Positions 4,654 to 10,491 of a stretch of DNA of 10,491 nt are shown piece by piece. Each line of letters begins with the position of its first letter. Position 1 is the stretch's first letter. The notes beneath the pieces are model-generated. The model had not been told where the DNA came from. It worked only from the letters and a program-made list of their open reading frames with translations, and made no database searches. Location: the NCBI GenBank assembly GCA_003601785.1, contig PIYA01000018.1, positions 1 to 10,491 on the forward strand. Direction: 5' to 3'. Both the position numbers and the translations under genes were made by a program. Origin of the DNA: Candidatus Bathyarchaeota archaeon. GTDB lineage: Archaea; Thermoproteota; Bathyarchaeia; Bathyarchaeales; Bathycorpusculaceae.

Positions 4654-5931
4654 TTATCTCCTTGTTGATTTCCTCGAAACCCTAGTTTTTATTTTTTCGC
4701 TGACAACATCGAGAATTTTCCTTGCAACCTCACGTTTAGGAGCCAAAGGCACATGGATAACCTTTTTCTCTTTGTCCACTATGAAAACCTCATTCGTTTC
4801 CGTTCCGAATCCCACACCTTTCTTTCCAACGTCGTTGACAACTATCAAGTCAGCCTCGCTTTCCAAAAGCCTCCTGTAAGCGCTCTCAATCAAATCCTTT
4901 CTAGATAATTTATACTCCGCCCGAAACATGACAAGAAATGTCTCCGAACTCACCTTTTTCACGTAATCAACGATTTTCTTTGTAGGCTTCAACCTCACGT
5001 TAAGCGTAGAAACCTTATGCGTTGAAACCTTATAGCTATACCGTTTTTCAGGCGTCCAGTCCGCAGCCGCAGCCACAGCGATTACAACGTCATACCGTCT
5101 CGATTTTAACTCGGAAACAACCGCGTCACACATCTGTTCCGTTGTCTCAACTGAAATTGTGCGGGCTTTCCTAGGTGGAACAGTCCTTCCCAACCCGTAA
5201 ACAAGCGTCACTTCGGCTCCACGACTTAAGGCTTCCTCCACAATTGCTACACCCATCCTTCCTGAACTCTTGTTTGTGATGACACGGACGGGATCTATGT
5301 ATTCCACGGTTGGTCCCGCGGTGACAAGTAGCTTTAACTCGGAGAAATCTTGTTTAACTGTTAGTTTACGGATGACCGCGTCAACTATTTCCTTTGTTTC
5401 AGCGATTTTCGCCTTCCCCTCTTCAACCCTTGGACCAATGAATTCGACGCCTAAAGCCTTCAGTTTCTTGATGTTTTCATCTAAGATTGGATGGGTATAC
5501 ATGGATTCGTGCATGGCTGGAGCGATGAGTATCGGAATGTTTGAGCCGAAGGCTGTTGAAACAACAGAAGTCACAGGCGTGTCATCTATTCCGCAGGCAA
5601 TCTTGCTTATTGTGTTTGCTGTGGCTGGTGCGACAAGCACCAAGTCAGCCTTTTCTGAATGTTCCCCAGCCAAAGCAACATGCTCTATCTTTCCAGTTAA
5701 CTCCGTTACTACGCTGTTTCCGGTTGCCCATTCCATGAGGTATGGATGAATTATTTTTTGAGCCATAGGTGACATTACTGTAAATACTTCCGCTCCGTGA
5801 CGCATCAGTGTCCTAGCGATTTCTGGACATTGAACAGCCGCTACGCTTCCGGTTATGCATAGGACAACACGTTTACTTTTCAACTCTTTTCCTTTTGTTC
5901 CTATGATGTCTTTGGATGGATGGGTTGACAA
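4654..5931 (-). CDS. coaBC: Bifunctional phosphopantothenoylcysteine synthetase/decarboxylase (Dfp)
   Basis: The protein joins 4'-phosphopantothenate to cysteine (CoaB) and decarboxylates the product to 4'-phosphopantetheine (CoaC, FMN-dependent). Its 425 residues have a CoaC flavoprotein domain (about 20-190) with CITGSVAA (25-32), the active-site His84 (EHVALA) and APAMHESMY (137-145). The last replaces the bacterial PxMNxxMW Asn with His141. The bacterial flap cysteine is absent; the region reads GPRVEEGKAK. The CoaB domain (about 198-415) shows TAGPTVEYIDPVR (204-216), NKSSGRMG (220-227) and AVAAAADW (285-292). The start is TTG (5929-5931), backed by a strong AAAGGAGG site (5940-5947) eight bases upstream. 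A five-residue tandem duplication (KVSTH/KVSTL, 301-310) lies by the predicted catalytic lysine region. The tail is very basic (RVSRKSTRR). Confidence 0.95.
   Translation of the reverse strand: MSTHPSKDIIGTKGKELKSKRVVLCITGSVAAVQCPEIARTLMRHGAEVFTVMSPMAQKIIHPYLMEWATGNSVVTELTGKIEHVALAGEHSEKADLVLVAPATANTISKIACGIDDTPVTSVVSTAFGSNIPILIAPAMHESMYTHPILDENIKKLKALGVEFIGPRVEEGKAKIAETKEIVDAVIRKLTVKQDFSELKLLVTAGPTVEYIDPVRVITNKSSGRMGVAIVEEALSRGAEVTLVYGLGRTVPPRKARTISVETTEQMCDAVVSELKSRRYDVVIAVAAAADWTPEKRYSYKVSTHKVSTLNVRLKPTKKIVDYVKKVSSETFLVMFRAEYKLSRKDLIESAYRRLLESEADLIVVNDVGKKGVGFGTETNEVFIVDKEKKVIHVPLAPKREVARKILDVVSEKIKTRVSRKSTRR
5004..5033 (-). repeat. 15-bp in-frame tandem duplication inside coaBC
   Basis: Plus-strand GCGTAGAAACCTTAT (5004-5018) is directly followed by GCGTTGAAACCTTAT (5019-5033). 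The copies differ at one base. On the coding strand they encode KVSTH and KVSTL, residues 301-310 of CoaBC. The near-identity suggests a recent duplication that kept the reading frame. Confidence 0.7.
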
Positions 5932-5939
5932 TAAATTTT

Positions 5940-5947
5940 CCTCCTTT
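5940..5947 (-). promoter_or_regulatory. Strong ribosome binding site fixing the TTG start of coaBC
   Basis: On the minus strand AAAGGAGG is followed by eight bases and then TTG. It lies in the 16-bp gap after the decarboxylase stop. No ATG or GTG occurs near the expected N-terminus, so this site decides the start. Confidence 0.75.
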
Positions 5948-7111
5948 CTAGCCTCCTAATTTGTCTGATATTTCTCTTAAATCTTCCAGAAACATTTCGA
6001 TGTGCCGTTCGCGAATGTGAGGCATGACAACTATTCGTATGTGCTTTGGGAAAAGAGAGACAGCCCATCCTCTAAGCCTCAACTCGTACGCCACTTGACG
6101 GATGCTGAAAGAATCAGATTTTAATCCGATGATGTTTAATGTAGGCTTTGTCACCAGGCTGAAACCTTTAATTTTAGGGATTTCCATCGCAAGCTTCCAC
6201 GTTAAATCCATGCAACGCTTAACAATCTTCTTGTATCCATCCATCCCCAGATGCCTCAACAAAGCCCAGACAGCAATGACGGAAGCACCGGAACGGGTTC
6301 CAACAAGGGTGGCTTGCTCTGTTTCCCCTCCAGCCATGTAGGATACACGCCGTGCGATCAGTTTTCTTAAGTCGTTATCTCGGAACAGTATTCCACCAGC
6401 TGGAATCGGAGCTAAACCCATCTTGTGCGGGTCAACCGTGATGGAGCAGACACCTGGTAGTGTGAAGTCAAAATCTGGAACGTTAAAGCCTAACTCTCTT
6501 AAGAAGGGGAGAACGAATCCGCCGAAGGCTGCGTCAACGTGCAGATATAAGTTCTTTTCAACGGCAATCTCGGAGAGTTCACGGATGGGGTCGACGACGC
6601 CTAGGCTTGTTGTTCCAGCCACGCCGACGAGGGCTATGGTGCGTGAGTTCACGGATTCCTTAACGGCTTCGATGTCCGCTTGGAATTGACTGTTCAATTT
6701 AACCTTAACCAGGTTTAATCCCAGAAAATCCGCTGCTTTGTCAAGGGAGAAATGGGCGGAAATGGGCACTATAACCTCACCGTGTTCTTTCTCCGCAGCT
6801 TTTTTCGCAGTCCACAAAGCCAAAATGTTTGCTTCTGTTCCTCCGGTAACGATGTGTCCTGAAGCCTTCGGATTCGAAAGCAGAGAGCCGAGCATTCGTA
6901 TGGTTTCTCTTTCCATTTCAACAGTTGCCGGGAATAGTCCTGGGTCGCCGAGGTTTTTTTCAAGAAACTGCGTGTACACTTTTTTAGCTAGGGGATGTGG
7001 ACTGGTGCACATGGAACTGATGATTTTTCCAGATTTGAAAGTAAGGTCCTTTTTAAGTCTTGATTGGATTTCTTTGAGAATAATGTTTTGAGGTAAACCC
7101 TTGCTCTGCAT
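5948..7111 (-). CDS. mfnA: PLP-dependent L-aspartate (or L-tyrosine) decarboxylase, MfnA family
   Basis: A group II pyridoxal-phosphate decarboxylase of 387 residues, typical MfnA length. Family features are GTGGTEAN-like HIVTGGTEAN (86-95), SAHFS (118-122, His120 stacking on PLP), HVDAAFGG (191-198, Asp193 contacting the PLP ring nitrogen) and the Schiff-base lysine in DPHKMGL (Lys230). The archaeal family includes tyrosine decarboxylase, which makes tyramine for methanofuran, and aspartate 1-decarboxylase, which makes beta-alanine. Lying inside a CoA operon, it most likely supplies the beta-alanine used by phosphopantothenate synthetase; this is inferred from context. The ATG start has GGTGG four bases upstream in the 9-bp gap after panB. 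Substrate preference cannot be read from sequence. Confidence 0.9.
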   Translation of the reverse strand: MQSKGLPQNIILKEIQSRLKKDLTFKSGKIISSMCTSPHPLAKKVYTQFLEKNLGDPGLFPATVEMERETIRMLGSLLSNPKASGHIVTGGTEANILALWTAKKAAEKEHGEVIVPISAHFSLDKAADFLGLNLVKVKLNSQFQADIEAVKESVNSRTIALVGVAGTTSLGVVDPIRELSEIAVEKNLYLHVDAAFGGFVLPFLRELGFNVPDFDFTLPGVCSITVDPHKMGLAPIPAGGILFRDNDLRKLIARRVSYMAGGETEQATLVGTRSGASVIAVWALLRHLGMDGYKKIVKRCMDLTWKLAMEIPKIKGFSLVTKPTLNIIGLKSDSFSIRQVAYELRLRGWAVSLFPKHIRIVVMPHIRERHIEMFLEDLREISDKLGG

Positions 7112-7120
7112 TTTTCCACC

Positions 7121-7891
7121 TTAATGATACGTGTGCTCCTTGTCCGGATACCTGCCTGTGTGAACTTCCTCTACGAATTTGCTGACAGCGTCCTTTATCA
7201 CGCTGTTCAAGTTGGCGTATCTCTTCACAAATTTCGGTTTGAAGCTTTCATCCAATCCGAGCAGGTCGTTTATCACTAAAACTTGTCCGTCGCAGTGTTT
7301 TCCAGCGCCTATTCCTATCGTCGGAGCCTTCACCTTTTCGGTTATGCTCTTTGCAAGGCTTTCGGGAACGCACTCGATAACTATGGAGAAAACGCCTAGC
7401 TTGTCTAGCTCAAGAGCGTCTTGAAAGATTTTTTCAGCTTCCTCTGGATTCTTCCCTTTAACGCGGTAGGTTTCGGATAGCTGAGGCAGCATTCCCACAT
7501 GTCCCATCACCGGAATTCCAGCGTTTATTAAAGCCTTGATAACTTCAGGTTTGTTCCCTTCAATCTTAACTCCGTGGGCGCCTGCCTCTAAGAATCGTTT
7601 GGCGTTCCTTAAACCGTCTTCCACGGTGTTGCAGCTGTTTATCGGCATGTCTCCTATTATGGGCGTCTTCTTAGCTCCTCTTGCAACGGCTCTTGTGTGG
7701 TAAAGCATATCTTCCATGGTCACTTTTTTCGTATCTTTATGTCCTTGCACAACCATTCCGAGGCTGTCGCCAACCAATATTAGGTCGATGCCCGTTTCAT
7801 CCAGTATCTTTGCCATTTGATAGTCGTAAGCCGTTAACATTACTATTTTTTCTCTGCCCTTTTTTCGCCTAATTTCTTCTTGAAATTCCAT
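7121..7891 (-). CDS. panB: 3-methyl-2-oxobutanoate hydroxymethyltransferase
   Basis: Transfers a hydroxymethyl group from methylenetetrahydrofolate or an archaeal pterin to 2-ketoisovalerate, giving ketopantoate, the first committed step. Numbered from the ATG at 7891 (256 residues), hallmarks are LTAYDYQMAK (19-28), LVGDSLGMVV with metal ligand Asp42 (39-48), GDMP with Asp81, KIEG with Glu111, GHVGMLPQ (130-137), the catalytic glutamate Glu173 in IECVPE, and IGIGAG (192-197). Length and motifs are those of a complete KPHMT TIM barrel. An upstream in-frame GTG at 7895-7897 falls inside the ribosome binding site GGAGGGTGA (7895-7903), so the ATG is the likelier start. The gene overlaps the end of panE by 23 bp, implying translational coupling. 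Confidence 0.95.
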   Translation of the reverse strand: MEFQEEIRRKKGREKIVMLTAYDYQMAKILDETGIDLILVGDSLGMVVQGHKDTKKVTMEDMLYHTRAVARGAKKTPIIGDMPINSCNTVEDGLRNAKRFLEAGAHGVKIEGNKPEVIKALINAGIPVMGHVGMLPQLSETYRVKGKNPEEAEKIFQDALELDKLGVFSIVIECVPESLAKSITEKVKAPTIGIGAGKHCDGQVLVINDLLGLDESFKPKFVKRYANLNSVIKDAVSKFVEEVHTGRYPDKEHTYH

Positions 7892-8777
7892 TTTCACCCT
7901 CCAAGAATTTTATAAGGTGAACCAACACTGCGTTCACTTTTGTTTGAATTCCGTGTTTTTTGCCTAACTCAACTATTTTTCCGTTTAGAAAGTCGATTTC
8001 CGTTCTTTTTCCCTTCATAACGTCTTGACACATGGATGAGAAGTTTGTGTACTTAGAGGCTTCCTTGTCTATTCTCTCTTCCAAATCATCGGGAAATGTT
8101 ATTCCTTCAGCTTTTCCAACTTCAACGCATTCCCGTATGATTTCATGTCTGATGGGCTTCAGCGAGTCGGTGATTATCTGATTGTTTCTAACCTTGAGTA
8201 TGGCTGTTAAGGGGTTTATCACACAGTTGACGACGAGTTTGTTCCAAACATCTCTTTTGATGTCGTCTGAAATCTTTGTCTTTAACCCGCACTGGTTGAA
8301 GGTTTTCGCTATGGTTTCAGAATGCTCGCTTTTCTCTACGGTTGTTTCTCCGTTCCAAAACCTTATCTTTCCAGCTTCAAAGAACTCAGCAGCCATCGTT
8401 GTTATACCCCTCAAAACCTTGGTGTTTGCACCTAAGACTTGTCTAACAACATCTTCGTTTCCGAGACCGTTCTGCAAGACTAAAACGGCGGTGTCTTCTC
8501 TGAGAAGCCTTTTTATCCCTCTTACGGCTGCAGCTGAGTCGTACGCTTTTGTTGTTAGGATTATCAAGGTTTTTTCTGGTATTTCTCTGATCTCTGTTTC
8601 CGCTCTCGGATGGAACGTTTCGTTTATATCTCCAGTGATTGTTAAACCCTTTGAGTTTACTGTTTCCACGTGTTTTTTGTTTCCAACTAATGTTACATCG
8701 TTTCTTTTAGACAGTAAGGCTCCGTAAACGCTTCCGATGGCGCCGGCGCCTAAGATAAAAATTTTGTTGAAACTCAT
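7869..8777 (-). CDS. panE: 2-dehydropantoate 2-reductase (ketopantoate reductase)
   Basis: Reduces ketopantoate to pantoate with NAD(P)H. The 302 residues begin with a Rossmann motif, ILGAGAIGSVYG (8-19). Further landmarks are LTTKAYD (74-80, Lys76 near the nicotinamide), LQNGLGNE (101-108), WNKLVVNCVINPLTA (178-192, with the predicted catalytic Lys180 and Asn184) and EIDFLNG (260-266, Glu260 binding substrate). A longer frame starts at TTG 8819, but it adds 14 unconserved residues and overlaps the preceding gene. ATG 8775-8777, with GTGA just upstream and a 4-bp gap after the synthetase stop, is preferred. The Thermococcus enzyme is reported to be inhibited by CoA through a disulfide to a cysteine near residue 84. 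None occurs in that region here (cysteines only at 163, 185, 217, 250), so feedback may differ. Confidence 0.95.
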   Translation of the reverse strand: MSFNKIFILGAGAIGSVYGALLSKRNDVTLVGNKKHVETVNSKGLTITGDINETFHPRAETEIREIPEKTLIILTTKAYDSAAAVRGIKRLLREDTAVLVLQNGLGNEDVVRQVLGANTKVLRGITTMAAEFFEAGKIRFWNGETTVEKSEHSETIAKTFNQCGLKTKISDDIKRDVWNKLVVNCVINPLTAILKVRNNQIITDSLKPIRHEIIRECVEVGKAEGITFPDDLEERIDKEASKYTNFSSMCQDVMKGKRTEIDFLNGKIVELGKKHGIQTKVNAVLVHLIKFLEGENGISRRN

Positions 8778-8781
8778 GCTT

Positions 8782-9573
8782 TCACTTTCCAAAAACAACG
8801 TTTTTTCCTTCTTCTGCAAGTTTTGAGAGGCGCTCTCTGATTATGTCCAAGGATTCAGCTAGGTTTCTATGGTTGTCAAACTGAAGCAGGATTTTTCTAC
8901 GCTCATCTAGGCTTTCCATCTTAAGTTTTTTCACGGTTTCCACGAGTTTCGGCATCGCCCTGACCACGTTGTCAACGATTGTGATTGATGCTTTTTGAGC
9001 CGTCCTTGAAAGCGGATTCAAGTCTATCGCTATCACTTTTTTACCCATTCTAACCAAGGCTTCGGTTCTGTCTCCGTCCTCCAGAGGCACCAGAACAACA
9101 TCGGCTATGAGTATGCCCCTCGGGTCTACACGTCTTCTTTCACTTGTCAGCTCAGGTATCCTAGCTGAAGCGTCTTCACCTACACCTAAAACCTCTGCTG
9201 CACCGGCTTTTTCCAATAACCTCTTGATTGCGGTTTCCCGCTCTATTGAACGATAGAAAAGGTTAACCTCGATTTTTGCATCTGCAGCCTTCGCCAGCTT
9301 CACCGTGTCTTCAGCTGCCAGAGCAGCTGTGTTTCCGTTCACAGAAATCACTGGTCTTTCGGCTGTTAAGAGAGCGGCTGCGGCGGCTTTTATGGCTTTC
9401 AAGGCTGGTTCCGTTGTCCTTTCGCCTAGGAGATAATCGAATGCTTCTCCTCTGCCGTGGGCTATAAGACCGGCGGAAGCCACGACTCCCTTAACGTAGT
9501 TTTCGATGAGCTTTTCGCGTATCTTGAGGGATTCCGCCCTTGGATGTTCTGGTGGAATTTCAACCTTTGTCAT
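8782..9573 (-). CDS. 4-phosphopantoate--beta-alanine ligase (archaeal phosphopantothenate synthetase)
   Basis: Condenses 4-phosphopantoate with beta-alanine using ATP to make 4'-phosphopantothenate, the archaeal replacement for bacterial pantothenate synthetase plus kinase. The 263 residues match the COG1701/DUF137 family throughout. Seen are IPPEHPRAESL (6-16), GLIAHGRGEAFDYLLGERT (35-53), VISVNGNTAAL (75-85), LVPLEDGDRTEAL (161-173), AIDLNPLSRTAQ (182-193) and TIVDNVVRA (198-206). The DGDRTE and DLNPLSRT segments are known ATP-site elements of the family. The ATG overlaps the pantoate kinase TGA (ATGA, 9570-9573), with GGAGCG about 12 bases upstream, so translation is probably coupled. Its second substrate is likely supplied by the decarboxylase encoded three genes downstream. 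Confidence 0.95.
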   Translation of the reverse strand: MTKVEIPPEHPRAESLKIREKLIENYVKGVVASAGLIAHGRGEAFDYLLGERTTEPALKAIKAAAAALLTAERPVISVNGNTAALAAEDTVKLAKAADAKIEVNLFYRSIERETAIKRLLEKAGAAEVLGVGEDASARIPELTSERRRVDPRGILIADVVLVPLEDGDRTEALVRMGKKVIAIDLNPLSRTAQKASITIVDNVVRAMPKLVETVKKLKMESLDERRKILLQFDNHRNLAESLDIIRERLSKLAEEGKNVVFGK

Positions 9574-10484
9574 TTCAGTAATCGCGCTCCTTCGAAGTCT
9601 ATTTCACTGACCATTATCTGCCCATCAGAACCGTGTTTTCTGAAGGTTTTGAGAAGTCTCTCCAATGATTCACGTTCAACCAATGTGAATGCGGATTCAC
9701 CGAACATGGGCATGCTGCAGATGAAGCTTTCGGAGTCTGCTTCATCCAGAACCTTTCTCACTTTTTTGGTTATCAATCCAACGTGTTCCGCGAACCGACG
9801 GGAGAACGTCATAAGGTTTGTAACATTTGGTTCTTCGGCTAATTTGTCAACGAGTTTTCCTCCGAACTCGTTTATTCTCCCACGAACGTTGGTGTCTGTC
9901 AAAAACTCTTTTGTTGACAAAGAACCGAAGTTTAGACAAGCAGCTACATAATCTTTTGAAACTGGTATTTGCTTGATCTCTCCTATTCCAGGAGCGCCGG
10001 GCTTAATTCTTATTTCTACACCGCCGAATGTTTCGGCAATCACCGTTCCAAGTCCTGTCTTACATTCAACTTCAGCCGTGTGGGCTAGTTGAGCGGCTTT
10101 TATCTTTGACATGCCAAGGTTGAAGGCGTCGTTTAAGGCTAAGGCTAAACTCAGGGCTGCGGCTCCGCTTGTGCCGAACCCCGCTCCGATGGGAGCCTCA
10201 ACTTCGTGTTCAACGAGAACCTCGTGTTTTCCGATTTCTGGGAACATGGAACGGAAGATGCTTAAGACCTTTTCAGAAACCTCTGCAGAATCCACATTAG
10301 AACCGTTAACTTTGATTTTAACAGACCATTTTGCAGCTTTTACGGCTTTCACGGTTGTTTTTACACCTTTGCTTATTGAAAAGCCAGCGCCTTTCGAACC
10401 AGCATATAATGGGTTTGCCGGCTTGTCGAATATCTGGAATAGGCCTGTGATGTGGCATGGGGCGAACGCTGCAGAGGTTTTCAT
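9570..10484 (-). CDS. Pantoate kinase (GHMP superfamily)
   Basis: Phosphorylates pantoate to 4-phosphopantoate with ATP, committing it to the archaeal CoA route. This 304-residue GHMP-fold kinase starts with AFAPCHITGLFQI (6-18), a family segment (usually AFAPAHITGFF). Its phosphate-binding loop is EAPIGAGFGTSGAAALSLALALND (96-119), corresponding to PxGxGxSSA. A conserved GLGTVIAETFGGVEIR follows around 144-159, and the C-terminal GHMP region contains CSMPMFGESAF. All are consistent with archaeal PoK rather than mevalonate or shikimate kinase. It is the first gene of the visible operon. The start codon lies seven bases from the window edge. The frame remains open upstream, but the N-terminus aligns with the family start, so the gene is probably complete. 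The operon promoter is outside the window. Confidence 0.93.
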   Translation of the reverse strand: MKTSAAFAPCHITGLFQIFDKPANPLYAGSKGAGFSISKGVKTTVKAVKAAKWSVKIKVNGSNVDSAEVSEKVLSIFRSMFPEIGKHEVLVEHEVEAPIGAGFGTSGAAALSLALALNDAFNLGMSKIKAAQLAHTAEVECKTGLGTVIAETFGGVEIRIKPGAPGIGEIKQIPVSKDYVAACLNFGSLSTKEFLTDTNVRGRINEFGGKLVDKLAEEPNVTNLMTFSRRFAEHVGLITKKVRKVLDEADSESFICSMPMFGESAFTLVERESLERLLKTFRKHGSDGQIMVSEIDFEGARLLK

Positions 10485-10491
10485 CTTAACC

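Larger units (their letters stand above)
4168..10484 (-). other. CoA biosynthesis operon (seven genes)
   Basis: Seven minus-strand genes run without a gap larger than 16 bp, in this order: pantoate kinase, phosphopantothenate synthetase, ketopantoate reductase, ketopantoate hydroxymethyltransferase, MfnA-type decarboxylase, coaBC and coaD. Junctions are 4-bp overlap (ATGA), 4-bp gap, 23-bp overlap, 9-bp gap, 16-bp gap and 12-bp gap. The products carry 2-ketoisovalerate and aspartate to dephospho-CoA by the archaeal route. The promoter must lie beyond the right edge. Co-transcription is inferred from spacing. Confidence 0.85.

Noticed and set aside
4183..4668. 161-codon plus-strand open frame opposite coaD
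   Set aside because: It is the antisense of a clear enzyme gene, has no recognisable domain and no family-like composition.
5270..5749. 159-codon plus-strand open frame opposite coaBC
   Set aside because: Shadow of the coding strand; the product is low-complexity Ser/Phe-rich and resembles nothing known to me.
8182..8727. 181-codon plus-strand open frame opposite panE
   Set aside because: Antisense shadow; hydrophobic runs come from complementing lysine and glutamate codons.
7869..8819. Longer panE starting at TTG 8819
   Set aside because: The 14 extra residues precede the Rossmann strand, are unlike the family and overlap the synthetase; ATG 8777 has better spacing.
9457..9951. 164-codon plus-strand open frame opposite the kinase and synthetase
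   Set aside because: Crosses two well-supported genes on the other strand and shows no motif.

Overview
The window looks like chromosomal DNA from an archaeon, with moderate GC and short intergenic gaps. The pantothenate steps are the archaeal versions: a GHMP-family pantoate kinase and a phosphopantothenate synthetase in place of bacterial PanC/CoaA. There is also an MfnA-type PLP decarboxylase and an archaeal-type CoaD. Ribosome binding sites of the form GGTGRAAA-ATG recur. The lineage cannot be fixed from sequence alone; Bathyarchaeia or a relative is my guess.

Left part (1-2975, plus strand). It opens with the 3' end of a DGC-type putative zinc-binding protein. A BASS/ACR3-superfamily permease fused to a C-terminal universal-stress (Usp) domain follows. 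Next come a small cysteine-containing protein, a tiny single-pass membrane protein, and a double-[4Fe-4S] ferredoxin with a C-terminal zinc ribbon. The gap after the permease carries two near-identical 13-bp dyads exactly 30 bp apart around an AT-rich TATA-like element, the clearest regulatory signal in the window.

Right part (2972-10484, minus strand). Read in the direction of transcription, the order is pantoate kinase, phosphopantothenate synthetase, ketopantoate reductase, ketopantoate hydroxymethyltransferase, MfnA-type (aspartate) decarboxylase, CoaBC and CoaD. Genes overlap by 4 or 23 bp or are separated by 4-16 bp, so this is very probably one operon. Together they cover 2-ketoisovalerate plus aspartate through to dephospho-CoA; only dephospho-CoA kinase is not seen. 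After a 59-bp gap with its own dyad and promoter-like sequence comes a DUF763 protein with a helix-hairpin-helix. Its stop codon overlaps that of the convergent ferredoxin.

The main points of interest are the near-complete archaeal CoA operon, the permease-Usp fusion with non-canonical transport motifs, and the paired operator-like dyads. No gene-free stretch exceeds about 130 bases, and I see no RNA gene, mobile element or CRISPR array.
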